A stretch of 64,000 bases of DNA, taken from the NCBI GenBank assembly GCA_947176605.1, contig CAMWRH010000004.1, forward strand, positions 1 to 64,000. The letters are read 5' to 3'. This document shows, piece after piece, positions 16,759-26,600 of this stretch (positions are counted from its first letter, which is position 1; every line of letters begins with the position of its first letter). The position numbers and the translations under genes are program-made. The notes below the pieces were generated by a model. It was not told the DNA's origin. It saw only the letters and a program-made list of their open reading frames with translations, and searched no databases. The DNA is from an uncultured Porphyromonadaceae bacterium (lineage in GTDB: Bacteria; Bacteroidota; Bacteroidia; Bacteroidales; Muribaculaceae).

Positions 16759-17348
16759 AGGCGATAGGTTTTAATGGTGAAAAAATGAGGTTATCCTTTT
16801 GATAACCATATATGTTTATAGTGAGCTGGCTGCTGTATTTGCTGGCAGTGAATACCGTAAGCTGTAAGTTACGTATCGGGCGCTAACTTGTATACGGTAT
16901 AGAAAAGATTCTGGTCAATGCTTATCCTAATCGGCTTGTAATTTCGATATGTGGAATCAATAACTTTATCTTCGCTTGCAAATATAAGCATTTAACCATC
17001 ATAAACACAAATATTTCGTTAATATTTTCCCTTATCTGAATTTATTATTCCTTATCAATATATTATAACACAACAACCGGATTCACCCAATCGCAATCAA
17101 TTACAGGAGGAATGAGAACAATCACTGTTTTTTCAGCGAATGTTTTTAGCGACTATGGTCGGATAAACGGTTGAATAAACTATGGTGCGATTGAATTTGT
17201 TTCGTAATCAGGGGGATTACCGCTTGGGGTGACGTGCATCCATGTCTCTGCCTTATACGCAGTAGGCCGGGCATAAGGTGCGTTTTCGCAATTCGATGTG
17301 ACGTAAGGATGGGATTTTAACAGTTTTTGGAATAGTATTTGTTAGGAT
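16759..17348. other. Intergenic region between BspA-like gene and grpE
   Basis: About 590 bp with no supported gene. The left third is the leader of the BspA-like gene and contains an imperfect hairpin (ATACCGTA 16852-16859 with TACGGTAT 16893-16900, plus an inner AAGTT/AACTT pair). A minus-strand promoter lies at 16979-17010. The right part must hold the grpE promoter, but I could not fix a good consensus match and saw no CIRCE-like inverted repeat. Confidence 0.6.
16979..17010 (-). promoter_or_regulatory. Bacteroidales-type promoter of BspA-like gene
   Basis: On the minus strand TTG (17008-17010) and TATATTTG (16979-16986) are 21 bp apart. The transcript would carry a leader of about 210 nt before the ATG at 16758, which is longer than usual for this window. 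Confidence 0.6.
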
Positions 17349-18011
17349 ATGAAGAAAGCAAACAACCGTTTTTTTGACCGTAACCGGTCGGAAAGGAACA
17401 ATATGAAGAATAAGAATTTCAAAAATAACCCTATAGATGAGGAGAAGCAGGGGGCCGCAGCTGATGCGGCTGCCGAGGAAACGGTAAATGCAGCCGCTGA
17501 GGCGGATGCTAATGTGGAGGCTGATGAAGCCGCCGCCGAGGATGCCGTGCCTTCTCCGGAGCAGGAAATCGAGCAGCTCCGCGCCGATCTGGCCAAGGAG
17601 AAGAAGGAGTATCTTTTCCTGATGGCGGAGTTCGACAATTTCCGTAAGCGCACGCTTAAGGAGAAGTCGGAGATTATCCGTAATGCCGGGGAGAATGTGC
17701 TTAAGGGGCTGCTCCCGATTGTGGATGATTTCGAACGAGGCCTGAAGGCTGCCGGGAATGCCGCCGACGCCGCCGACGTGAAGGAGGGGATGCAGCTGAT
17801 TTATAATAAACTGGTGAAGTATCTCGCCGCCAACGGGGTGAAGGCTTTCGATCCCGACGACCGCGACTTTGATGCCGACCGCCATGAGGCCATCTCGGTG
17901 GTGCCTGTGCCCGACGAGGCCCAGAAGGGTAAGATCCTTGATACGGTCGAGAAGGGGTATATGATTAATGATAAGGTGCTCCGCCATGCCAAAGTGGTGG
18001 TAGGACAGTAA
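17349..18011 (+). CDS. grpE: Nucleotide exchange factor GrpE
   Basis: A cytoplasmic co-chaperone of up to 220 residues that releases ADP from DnaK. The N-terminal ~75 residues are low-complexity and rich in Ala and Glu. A long helix then begins at [36 protein letters not shown], the dimerising coiled coil. The C-terminal beta domain shows [27 protein letters not shown] and ends [11 protein letters not shown], the GrpE signature. ATG 17349 or ATG 17403 could be the start; the earlier one adds a basic extension. The dnaJ gene follows after 17 bp, the standard chaperone pair. Confidence 0.96.
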   Translation: MKKANNRFFDRNRSERNNMKNKNFKNNPIDEEKQGAAADAAAEETVNAAAEADANVEADEAAAEDAVPSPEQEIEQLRADLAKEKKEYLFLMAEFDNFRKRTLKEKSEIIRNAGENVLKGLLPIVDDFERGLKAAGNAADAADVKEGMQLIYNKLVKYLAANGVKAFDPDDRDFDADRHEAISVVPVPDEAQKGKILDTVEKGYMINDKVLRHAKVVVGQ

Positions 18012-18028
18012 GTATAGGAGATTCCACG

Positions 18029-19249
18029 ATGGCAGAAAAGAGAGATTATTATGAGGTGCTCGGGGTGTCGAAGGATGCCACGGCCGATGAGATAAAGAAG
18101 GCCTACCGTAAGAAGGCGGTGCAGTATCACCCTGACCGCAATCCGGATGATAAGGAGGCTGAGGAGAAGTTTAAGGAGGCCGCGGAGGCTTATGACGTGC
18201 TTAGCGATGCCGACAAGCGCGCGAAGTACGACCGTTTCGGCCACTCGATGGGTCCGCAGGGATTCGGCGGTGCCGGAGGGGGCGGATATTATTCCACCGG
18301 CGGCATGAGCATGGAGGATATCTTCGCTCAGTTTGGCGATATATTCGGCGATATGTTCGGTGGCGGCGGCCGTGGCCATTACGGCCAGGGGTTCGGCGGA
18401 TTCAGCGGCGCCACAGGTGGCGCTCCCCGTCAGCATGTGAATAAGGGCACCGACCTGCGTGTCACTGTGAAGGTGACGCTGAAGGATATCATGAACGGTG
18501 TGGAGAAGAAGCTGAAGATACCCCGCTTCGTGGCCTGTGAGCATTGCAAGGGTACCGGCGCGAAGGACGGCACGGCATTCAAGACATGTCAGCGCTGTCA
18601 GGGCGCAGGGTATGTGGTAGGTGTGCAGCAGACGATGTTCGGCGCTCAGCAGACCCGCCATGTATGCCCGGAGTGTAACGGTGAGGGTAAGGTAATCACG
18701 GAACCCTGTACGTTCTGTCAGGGCACCGGCGTGACGAAGAAGGATGAGATCGTAAGCTTCCGCATTCCGGCAGGCGTGGAGGACGGCATGACGCTGACTC
18801 TGCGCGGCCAGGGCAACGCTCCGCGTCACGGCGGCGTCAACGGCGACCTGCTTATCGTGATCCAGGAGGAGAAGGACAGCGAACTGATACGCGACGGCGC
18901 CGACCTGATCTATAACCTGATGCTCGACTTCCCGACTGCCGCTCTTGGCGGCGGCGCGGAGGTGCCGACGGTCGACGGGCGCGCACGCCTGAAGATTCAG
19001 CCGGGCACGCAGCCGGGCAAGGTGCTCCGCCTGCGTGGCAAGGGGCTGCCGAAGATGAACAGTTCGGCCAAGGGCGACCTGCTGATCAATGTGATGGTAT
19101 ACGTGCCCGAATCTCTGACGGATGCGGAGAAGAGTGCCATCGAGAGTCTGAAGGACCAGCCGAATGTGGTGCCTACGGAGTCGACGGTGAAACGTATTTT
19201 CTCGCGTCTGCGCCATATCTTCAATAAGGAGAACCGTGGCGTGGAGTAA
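18029..19249 (+). CDS. dnaJ: Molecular chaperone DnaJ
   Basis: A 406-residue class A J-protein that delivers substrates to DnaK and stimulates its ATPase. The J domain (residues 1-70) has the HPD motif in [17 protein letters not shown] Gly/Phe-rich linker follows, then the zinc domain from about residue 170 with four CxxCxGxG repeats ([32 protein letters not shown]). The C-terminal substrate domains include [19 protein letters not shown] and the LRGKGLPKM strand. It is co-transcribed with grpE and ends at a 19-bp perfect hairpin. Confidence 0.97.
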   Translation: MAEKRDYYEVLGVSKDATADEIKKAYRKKAVQYHPDRNPDDKEAEEKFKEAAEAYDVLSDADKRAKYDRFGHSMGPQGFGGAGGGGYYSTGGMSMEDIFAQFGDIFGDMFGGGGRGHYGQGFGGFSGATGGAPRQHVNKGTDLRVTVKVTLKDIMNGVEKKLKIPRFVACEHCKGTGAKDGTAFKTCQRCQGAGYVVGVQQTMFGAQQTRHVCPECNGEGKVITEPCTFCQGTGVTKKDEIVSFRIPAGVEDGMTLTLRGQGNAPRHGGVNGDLLIVIQEEKDSELIRDGADLIYNLMLDFPTAALGGGAEVPTVDGRARLKIQPGTQPGKVLRLRGKGLPKMNSSAKGDLLINVMVYVPESLTDAEKSAIESLKDQPNVVPTESTVKRIFSRLRHIFNKENRGVE

Positions 19250-19304
19250 CCGATAATCACCCGCTCCGGCAGCAGATACCCTTTCTGCCGGAGTCAAAGG
19301 GTAT

Positions 19305-19349
19305 GACAAAGGGCGCAGCCGACGTGATATGTCGGCTGCGCCCTTTGTC
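19305..19349. terminator. Strong terminator after dnaJ
   Basis: A perfect 19-bp stem (19305-19323 with 19331-19349, 7-base loop) is followed by ATTTTTCATTC on the plus strand. The M6 protease gene ends convergently at 19410, so the hairpin may serve both. Confidence 0.85.
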
Positions 19350-19409
19350 ATTTTTCATTCTTTCCGGCATGGGCATAAGGGATGTCTATGCTCGGCGAGG
19401 GTCGCGGTA

Positions 19410-21215
19410 TCAGTGCAGTGCCACCTTGAGGCTGCCGTCGGGACCGGATACGATGTAGAGTCCGGAGGGAAGCCGCACGCTTGCCCCGGAGGCTACGTCG
19501 GCCACACGGGCTCCTGCGAGGTCGAATACGGCTACCGGGGAGCCTGTAGCGTTGCGGATGGCGTCGCCCTCTGCAAGGATGCCGTCGGCGGCGGATGCTA
19601 CGGAGCTTACCCCGGAGTTGTCGATTACCACGCGGAACGACACAACGCCGGCTTCTTCACGGATGCCGCTTAGCCCTACGGATATCGGAGCGCCGCTCCA
19701 GGCGCGGATGGCCGGGATGGAAGTGCGTGTGAATTCAGTCACGTTGGATGTGCCGGGGAAGAGATCTCCTCCCCGCGACTTCTCATCGTAGTCGCAATCG
19801 GCCTCGACGAGGTCAACGTACTGGTGGGTGGCGCGGTTGTTGACGATATTGTTATCCCATACTTTCTGCACGTAGTCGACATGCCATACCATCAGACCGT
19901 GGCCGGGAAGGTAGGCGTCGCAGCATTCCTGCTGACGGTTTTCGAAGAGGTAGAATTCCGTCTCCTTGTCAGTACCTACGATATATGCCTTGTTTGACTT
20001 ATGGATGGCCTCAAGTGTATACTCACCTTCTTCGGTAAGGGGTTCGGGCTCGAGCCAGTCAAGGCAATAGCGCTCGAATGAGGAGTAGTGGGGAGGGGTG
20101 CGTCCCTGGTTGTTGTAGGGGCCTACGTCAAGTGTGCTGTAGGCGCCGGGAGTAAATGCCTTGGAATAATCGGTGGAATACAGGTCGGGCAGCCCCATTA
20201 CATGGCTGAATTCATGCACGAATGTGCCGATGCCGTCGGTGCGCAGGTACTGGTGGTCGACCTCGTTGGTGCAGGCGTAGCGGTTGAGGAGCTTGCCGTC
20301 GAAGTAATAGTCGGTGCCGAGCTGGAAGTCGACTATGTCGGCTGAATGGGGCCAGACGGTGTTGGGCAGATTGGAATCGGCCTCGCCATATCCGGCGTAG
20401 AATACGAATACGTTGTCGATCTGGCCGTCGCCGTCGGTATCATAGACTGTGAAGTCGACCGTATCGTCAAGCGCCCGGCAGGCTTCGATCACCATCTCTT
20501 CGGGGCGCAGGTCATTGCCGGCGTCATCGTTGCCGCCGTAGTACGACATTCTGTTGGCAAGCTTGATCGGCCCGTATACGTCAAACTGCGGTGTGAATAC
20601 CCCGCCGGAGTTCTCTACGAAGAAGTCGCGGGCAGAGCCTGTGGCTCCAAGGTCGGAGAATCCCTCTTCGTTGAGCATCCGGCTGAAGTATTCCTGCGGA
20701 TCGCTCATGGAGAAGGCTTTGTCCTGGAATTCTACCAGGACTACAAGTCCCTGCGGACTTCCCTTTGCCGGGAAGGCGGCTCCGCTGAAGAGATAGCGGG
20801 TATTCTCTCCTCCGGCCCGGGTGGCGCTGCTGCGCATGAGGTCGGCCCGGTCGAAGGCGGCCGTGATGGCGTTACGGTCAAGTGCGGCCACAAAGGCTGT
20901 CTCGGAAGCGGTGCGCGTTGCGGCCGAGGCCGAGGGTCGCATGGAGGAAGCCGCAGGGAGTCCGTCGGCATCGGCCACGGCATAGCTCATGTAGCCTTCG
21001 GCATCGCGTATGAGGAGATACCCGTCGGTGGTATAGGTGCGGTGGCCGCGTTCGTCGCCTCGCATCACAATCTCTACCACAGTGCCGTCAGGCTGGGTGG
21101 TGCGGATTATCCCGGGATATGCCGGCACAGCCTGCACGGCTACCGGAGCCAACATCCCGGCAGCTGCGATTCCGGCAGCTGCAATCCGGCGAAGTCTGGT
21201 AAATCTATCAGTCAT
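19410..21215 (-). CDS. M6 family metalloprotease, secreted
   Basis: A 601-residue exported zinc protease of the immune inhibitor A type (M6). After the signal peptide (ending APVAVQA) it has a prodomain-like stretch, then the catalytic domain with HEFSH at residues 334-338 in GTFVHEFSHVMGLPDLY, where both histidines and the glutamate of HExxH are present. It also has the D-x-D-x-D-like calcium-type loop YDTDGDGQIDNVF. The last ~45 residues (VAVFDLAGARVADVASG...GLYIVSGPDGSLKVALH) are the same sort of tail seen on the BspA-like protein. ATG 21215 is chosen over the codon at 21281 because it starts the signal peptide. It lies 138 bp downstream of the sigma factor gene on the same strand. Confidence 0.88.
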   Translation of the reverse strand: MTDRFTRLRRIAAAGIAAAGMLAPVAVQAVPAYPGIIRTTQPDGTVVEIVMRGDERGHRTYTTDGYLLIRDAEGYMSYAVADADGLPAASSMRPSASAATRTASETAFVAALDRNAITAAFDRADLMRSSATRAGGENTRYLFSGAAFPAKGSPQGLVVLVEFQDKAFSMSDPQEYFSRMLNEEGFSDLGATGSARDFFVENSGGVFTPQFDVYGPIKLANRMSYYGGNDDAGNDLRPEEMVIEACRALDDTVDFTVYDTDGDGQIDNVFVFYAGYGEADSNLPNTVWPHSADIVDFQLGTDYYFDGKLLNRYACTNEVDHQYLRTDGIGTFVHEFSHVMGLPDLYSTDYSKAFTPGAYSTLDVGPYNNQGRTPPHYSSFERYCLDWLEPEPLTEEGEYTLEAIHKSNKAYIVGTDKETEFYLFENRQQECCDAYLPGHGLMVWHVDYVQKVWDNNIVNNRATHQYVDLVEADCDYDEKSRGGDLFPGTSNVTEFTRTSIPAIRAWSGAPISVGLSGIREEAGVVSFRVVIDNSGVSSVASAADGILAEGDAIRNATGSPVAVFDLAGARVADVASGASVRLPSGLYIVSGPDGSLKVALH

Positions 21216-21353
21216 ATGGTAAAATGTTATAGGTATATGGTTCTGATTTCTGTCACTGCGTCTTTGTGGAATCTGCGGCATCCCCGCTGCTGTATGCCGG
21301 CATCGGCGCCCGAGGCTCCGGCGGGCTGCTGGGTGCGACGGGGCTTGCTGCGG

Positions 21354-21920
21354 TCAGTTCTCAAGCGAGGCGATACTCTCGGTAATCTTTTTTACGGCAT
21401 GATGATAGGATGCCTTTAGGGCCCCTACGCTCGTGCCGAGGATATCGGAGATTTCCTCGTATTTCATTTCATCGAAGTATCGCATGTTGAACACCACACG
21501 CTGCTTCTCCGGGAGCCGGGCGATGGCTTTGAGCAATTCAGACTGGAGCTCGTCGCCATCGAAGTATTCGTCGGCCTCAAGATTATTGAGCAGGAAGGAT
21601 GCCTCTTCATCATCTGCCGGAAGACCCTGCCGGCTCTTTTCGCGGTTGATGAAGTTGATTGATTCGTTGACGGCTATCTTGTAGAGCCATGTCGACAGAC
21701 GGGCGTCTCCGCGAAAGTTGTGGATATTGCTCCATGCCTTGAGAAATACGTTTTGCAGAAGGTCGTTGGCATCATCGTGGCTGAACACCATCTTTCGGAT
21801 CTGCCAGTAGAGGGGCTCGGAGAAGGTGCGCATCAGCAGCTCGAAAGCCTGATGGGCTGTCGATTCTTTCTGCAGGTCGGCGATCAACTGCTTTTCATCT
21901 ATCGGAGCATTATATGCCAT
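21354..21920 (-). CDS. ECF-type RNA polymerase sigma factor
   Basis: A 188-residue extracytoplasmic-function sigma factor. Region 2 is clear from FELLMRTFSEPLYWQIRKMV through DDANDLLQNVFLKAWSNIHNFRGDARLSTWLYKIAVN, and region 4 from LPEKQRVVFNMRYFDEMKYEEISDILGTSVGALKASYHHAVKKI. The start is ATG 21920 (a TTG at 21926 also lies in frame). Divergent from it are two small envelope genes (22409, 22948), a common arrangement for a sigma factor and its sensing partners in Bacteroidetes. It could therefore control envelope functions, but no target promoter is identified. Confidence 0.92.
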   Translation of the reverse strand: MAYNAPIDEKQLIADLQKESTAHQAFELLMRTFSEPLYWQIRKMVFSHDDANDLLQNVFLKAWSNIHNFRGDARLSTWLYKIAVNESINFINREKSRQGLPADDEEASFLLNNLEADEYFDGDELQSELLKAIARLPEKQRVVFNMRYFDEMKYEEISDILGTSVGALKASYHHAVKKITESIASLEN

Positions 21921-22075
21921 TGTCAATCATCTGATTTTATACTCTCACCTTTACGGGCTGCCCCGGTCGTGAAGGGGTGCCGTCGGGAATTAGCCACTAA
22001 GATACTAAAAATTTCCGATATTCACCGATTTTGAATGCTTCCACGCTCTTTTTTTAATTTAATTTTGTCTTTACA

Positions 22076-22091
22076 CACCATCCGGATGGTG
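22076..22091. promoter_or_regulatory. Perfect 16-bp palindrome, possible operator
   Basis: CACCATCCGGATGGTG is a perfect palindrome in the gap between the sigma factor and its divergent neighbours. It could be an operator. No regulator is identified. Confidence 0.4.
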
Positions 22092-22104
22092 CAAGGGATA
22101 ACAC

Positions 22105-22136
22105 GACTGCGACCGCTTTCGCAAGTGGCCGCAGTC
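22105..22136 (+). other. Leader hairpin
   Basis: GACTGCGACC (22105-22114) pairs with GGCCGCAGTC (22127-22136) apart from one A-C mismatch. It lies 40 bp before the short ORF and has no T tract, so a terminator role is unlikely. Confidence 0.45.
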
Positions 22137-22176
22137 AAGTGTTTTCCATAATATCTTTTCAAACTAACCTAACATC

Positions 22177-22335
22177 ATGAAACGAATTATCATTCTTTCG
22201 TTGTTATAACAGCAGGGGGGCAGGTTTGGTTCGGCTGACATCGATAGTTTTTTTATTTTTCCGGTCAGACACCGATTTTTCAATCAGGCACGGTGCGAGT
22301 TTTTCAATCAGGCACGGTGCGAGGAAATAAAATAA
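22177..22335 (+). pseudogene. Possible decayed small exported gene or leader peptide
   Basis: ATG 22177 opens MKRIIILSLL and then hits TAA at 22207-22209. The opening looks like the start of a signal peptide. If the stop is read through, the same frame continues to 22335 and takes in the tandem repeat as two copies of FFNQARCE. It may be a leader peptide, a broken gene, or chance. Confidence 0.3.
22276..22323 (+). repeat. Tandem 24-bp repeat, two copies
   Basis: TTTTTCAATCAGGCACGGTG plus CGAG occurs twice with no mismatch (22276-22299 and 22300-22323), about 85 bp before the next gene. The unit is a multiple of three. Confidence 0.9.
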
Positions 22336-22408
22336 TATCCGGCGCAAATCCTCGTTAAACTTTCACGCGGCTTCCGTGTCAAACCGATATACTAAAAGTT
22401 AACACAAT

Positions 22409-22873
22409 ATGCGTAAGGAAGATAAACTCTTGGAGAAATACGGTCGCCACACCGGCATGACCGTCCCGGAGGGATATTTCGAGGCATTTTCAAAGCAGAT
22501 GATGGATAAGCTCCCGGCTTATCCGGAGGCGCCACGTCCGAAAAAGCTTACCGGGTGGCAGCGCGTCAAGCCTTATGTATATATGGCCGCGATGTTTGCC
22601 GGTATATGGTGCATGATGAAAATGTTTCATGTGGCCTCGCAGAATGCAGCGGCCGTACAGCTTGACAATCCGCCGGAAAATATAGTGCTCGCTATGCAGG
22701 ATGCCGATACTTACGACTATCTCTACACGATGCCCGATGATATGACGGACTTTGAGGTGGAGACCGACCTCAGTCAGTCGTATGATAATATCGAGGAGTT
22801 TGAAGCGGATTTCGGCTATCAGCTGAAACCGGAGTACGCCTCGCTTGAAATCCCGGCAACCGCTCACACCTGA
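22409..22873 (+). CDS. Small single-pass membrane protein near the sigma factor
   Basis: A 154-residue protein of no family I can name. The first ~55 residues are cytoplasmic-like and include VPEGYFEAFSKQMMDKLP, a pattern frequent in Bacteroidetes proteins encoded beside ECF sigma factors. One hydrophobic segment follows (VYMAAMFAGIWCMMKMF, around residues 57-75), then an acidic C-terminal domain. By position it could be a membrane-bound partner of the divergent sigma factor. There is no recognised anti-sigma domain, so this is inference. The next gene follows after about 75 bp on the same strand. Confidence 0.75.
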   Translation: MRKEDKLLEKYGRHTGMTVPEGYFEAFSKQMMDKLPAYPEAPRPKKLTGWQRVKPYVYMAAMFAGIWCMMKMFHVASQNAAAVQLDNPPENIVLAMQDADTYDYLYTMPDDMTDFEVETDLSQSYDNIEEFEADFGYQLKPEYASLEIPATAHT

Positions 22874-22947
22874 TTTTTGTTTAATCCTATGCAGAGGAGC
22901 TGACGCAATCGGCTCCTCGGCATATATTCACAGGTAATCCACACGCC

Positions 22948-23466
22948 ATGAAAAAGTTTTTTCTATTATTCGTAACTTTATTGCTTGCGGCTGTAGCCGC
23001 CAACGCCGAGTGCCCTCAGGATAAGCCCGACCCCAAGATGCTGAAGGAGATTCAGGAATATAAAATCAAGTTCCTGGCGCAGGAAATGGAGTTGAAGCCC
23101 GACCAGAAGGAGCAGTTTGTGACCGTATATCAGAAGCTGAGTGCCGAGAAACAGTCGAATTTCGAACGTATGAGGGCACTTGAAGCCAAACTGCGCAATA
23201 ATCCGTCGGAAGCCGACTATAAGGCTGCCACGGAGGCTATGGCGGATATCCGGGTCAAGGATGCAGCTCTTGAGAAAAAATATGACGCGGAGTTCGCCAA
23301 GTTCCTATCCTCCAAACAGATCTATAAGATGAAGGAGGGGGAGGAGAAGTTCCGCCGCAAGATGATGGATATGCACCATAAGCGGAAACAGGAGAAAAAC
23401 GGACATGCAAAGTCCGGTTCCGGCAAGGGTACCCCCGGAAAAGGCAACGGTGCCAAGGGGAAGTGA
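22948..23466 (+). CDS. Spy/CpxP-like periplasmic helical protein
   Basis: A 172-residue exported protein with a signal peptide (MKKFFLLFVTLLLAAVAANA). The mature chain is helical and highly charged. Its layout (KFLAQEMELKPDQKEQFVTVYQKL, then EKKYDAEFAKFLSSKQIYKMKEGEEKF) resembles the LTxxQ-type segments of the Spy/CpxP family, which sense or buffer envelope stress. The C-terminus ends in a basic Lys/Gly-rich run (GSGKGTPGKGNGAKGK). It follows the small membrane protein and is divergent from the ECF sigma factor. An envelope-stress role fits the context, but the family match is by pattern only. Confidence 0.65.
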   Translation: MKKFFLLFVTLLLAAVAANAECPQDKPDPKMLKEIQEYKIKFLAQEMELKPDQKEQFVTVYQKLSAEKQSNFERMRALEAKLRNNPSEADYKAATEAMADIRVKDAALEKKYDAEFAKFLSSKQIYKMKEGEEKFRRKMMDMHHKRKQEKNGHAKSGSGKGTPGKGNGAKGK

Positions 23467-23646
23467 TCCGGTCAATCCCCATACATCTCCCCTACTCCCT
23501 CTCCCCTCTGCTCCGGCATAGCCCCCCCTCTCCGTTCCAATCTTCATCTGAATCAAAACTCCGGGCACTCCGTTATCCCGGCATGATACCACATATCCGC
23601 TCCGTGGCTTCTGCCCCGGAAGTCTGAAACCGAACAGTTTACACCT

Positions 23647-26600
23647 ATGAGACCACATATCACAGCCAAGAGGATCCTGACGGTCCTCTTGGTCTGCTTT
23701 TCCACTACTCCATGTCTTACAATCTCTGCAAACGACTCTATCATTCATGCAGCTCCTCCGGCGCTGCATAATGCCACGATAGAGCGTGCGGAATCCCCCC
23801 TCCCTCCGCGTATGAACCTCAGCGACGTAAAACGGCGCGACGACCTCGCAAAGGCCATCTCTCCGGCTTTGGCTAAGCCGGATTTCGCGTTCCCGGCTAC
23901 TGTAGCATCCAATGCACGCGTGGTCTATGACGAGGCGATGGAGACCAATCATCCCGTCACGGCTCTGCGCGCAGCGATGCAATGGTATGTGGCAGAGCAG
24001 CTGATTACTTCCGACAGTATCCCGGCCGCAATGCGGCTCTACGACAGGCTGCAGCAGCGTCTGCCGCAGCCATATGCCTCGTTGGCCGCACTGCTTAAGG
24101 CACGCCTGCTGTCTGACCTGTATCTGGCCGACAGGTATACCTTCGATTCCCGCACTCTGGCCGAATCCGCTGATGATGACCCTCGCCTATGGAGCGGCGA
24201 CATGCTGAAATCTGAAATCCGGAGTCTGACGGAATCCGCCATGCGCCAGCAGCAGCTCCTGACTGACATGCCGATCAGTGATATAGCCCCGCTTATAGAT
24301 AATGCATCCCAGGCTGCGAAGGCGGGCATGACGGCTTTTGATTTCGTATGCTACCGGGTGGCCGATCTGCTGCGACCATTCCAGACTGCAGCTGACATTC
24401 CGGCTTCGGTAGGCTCAATTCCCTTTGTGCGGACCGACATTTCTCAGGACACTCCCGATACCATGTCCGTGCAAAGCGCACCCCGGCTCTCTTCTCTGGG
24501 TGTAATCGATACGCTTATCGAAGCCGACTCTAAGCGCGGTAAGAAGGGTAAGGATGCCCTCTTTGCCGCAAGACTGCAACGCCTGCAGCTGCTCGGCCCG
24601 GCTGAGCAGAAATCGGCCTACATGAAGGAACTGCTTGATATCTATTCATATCCCTCCCCCAAGCGGCCGCTTTTGGTGAGCACTCTGCTGTGGATGAATA
24701 TGCTGCCGCTGAATTATCCGGTCAATATCTGTGACACCTACAGGCTGGTGCAGCAGACTGTGGATGATTATCCGAAGTCGGATCTGATACCCTATCTTAA
24801 GGATCAGCTTGAATACATGCGCCGCCCGGCCATCTCAATCGGATTCGATGATACGGTCTTACCGGGAGAATGTGCCAAGGTCACGTATTCTCTCGCAAAT
24901 GCACGCGAGTGCTATCTGCTTCTCGTATCGCTGCAGGCACCGCATAAAAGAAGCACTTACCTTATGCAGAAGTCCATACCTTCCAATGCTACAACCCGGG
25001 TACTGAAACATATCACTTCCGACCTCCCATATCCCTTCATACTCAATGATACGATTTTGTCAGAACCTCTGGCACCGGGATATTATACCGTAATCCCTTC
25101 GGCCTCTCCATCGCTTGCGGGGCGATATCCCAACCTCAAGAATGCGGATCTGTCGATTATCAATGTGAGCGATTGCTCGGCTTTTGTGCAGGACATCCGG
25201 TCGACCCTGACAACCGAGCGGCCCGATATGTCGGATCCGCCACTCGGATATCTGTACGTGACCGATTGTATCACGGGAGCCCCTGAACGGAATGTAACGG
25301 TAAAATTCTGCACACAGGATGGAGTATCCATGAATTCCACCGTCGGATTCCGGGATTTGCCGGCTAAATTCACCACCGACGACAATGGACGGGTGCCGAT
25401 ATACTACAGGAATTCCTATGCGCTGATCAAGTCAGCCACCAATCAGATACGTGATGTCTATATCCACTCTGCATACGCTTACAATCCGAAGCGATATGTG
25501 GCTGATGTACTTACGGATCTGGCTCTCTATCACCCCGGGGATTCGCTGAAATGCGTGGCGGTGGTGGCGGCCAACAGGGATAATCTCCTTTCTGCCGCAA
25601 AAGGGGTGAATATCGTCATTTCTCTTTTTGATGCCAATAATAAGGAAGTGGATAAGATATCGGCCATTACCGATGACTATGGCCGGGCCACGGCTGACCT
25701 TGCAATACCCCGCGAGGGGCTGACGGGATCGTTCCGTGTATCGGCCATCCTGCCCGGCGATGCATCCATCCCGGCCGAGACTCTCGGCTCGCAGATGGTG
25801 GAGGTGGCCGACTATAAGGCACCCACGTTCCGAATCACTGTCGATGAGACTTCCCTTGAGGATGATTCGGCCTTGATTTCGGGTAATGTGATGACTTATT
25901 CGGGGATGCCACTCGCCAATACGGAAGTGACTCTCGACATACGCTTCAACCGCCGCTGGTGGCGCTGGTATCCGCAATCCGCCGCCAACCTGCCATCGCT
26001 GTATTCGGCCAAGGTCACGACTGATGCACAGGGGCGGTTTGCTCTCCCGCTCGGACTCTCCAATCTCTACGGCACCCCCTATGAAGACGGATATTTTTCT
26101 GTCTCGGCTACCGCCACCTCTCCCGACGGGGAGACGCAACAGGGGAACGGCACGTTCTTTGCGATTGCCGACGGATTGCACATATCGCTTCAAGACATGA
26201 CGCTTGAGGCTCCGGACGGCGACATTAGCATACCGGTAAGTCTGATCAACGAAGTGGGCGTGCAGGTGGTGCATCCGGTCGACTACCGTATCACCGCCTG
26301 CTCTGACGGACATCTGGTGACGGAAGGCACTGCCTCTTCGCCGACAATCAGTATCCCGGCATCGCTTCTCCCTTCGGGACAGTATGTCACTACGGTAGCA
26401 CTGCCCGGCGTGCTGCAAGCTGACGGCAGCCGCGGAGCTGACAATGACAGTGTGGCAAGAATGACTCTGACTCTGTGGCGCCGGGATGACACGCGCCCGC
26501 CGATGGCTACCCCTCTGTGGATACCGGAGTCGCAGCTGTATGCCGGGGAGAATGCGGACTCTGTACCGGTGACTGTGGGAAGCGCCTATAAGGATTCACA

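Larger units (their letters stand above)
21921..22408. other. Regulatory intergenic region between sigma factor and divergent genes
   Basis: About 490 bp. It contains a perfect 16-bp palindrome (22076-22091), a hairpin (22105-22136), a 10-codon ORF starting MKRIIILSLL (22177-22209), and a tandem 24-bp repeat (22276-22323). No complete gene of family-like length is supported. Confidence 0.6.

Noticed and set aside
17801..19351. Long open frame (516 codons) antisense to grpE-dnaJ
   Set aside because: It lies wholly opposite two certain genes and its translation has no family features; it is a by-product of high-GC codon use.
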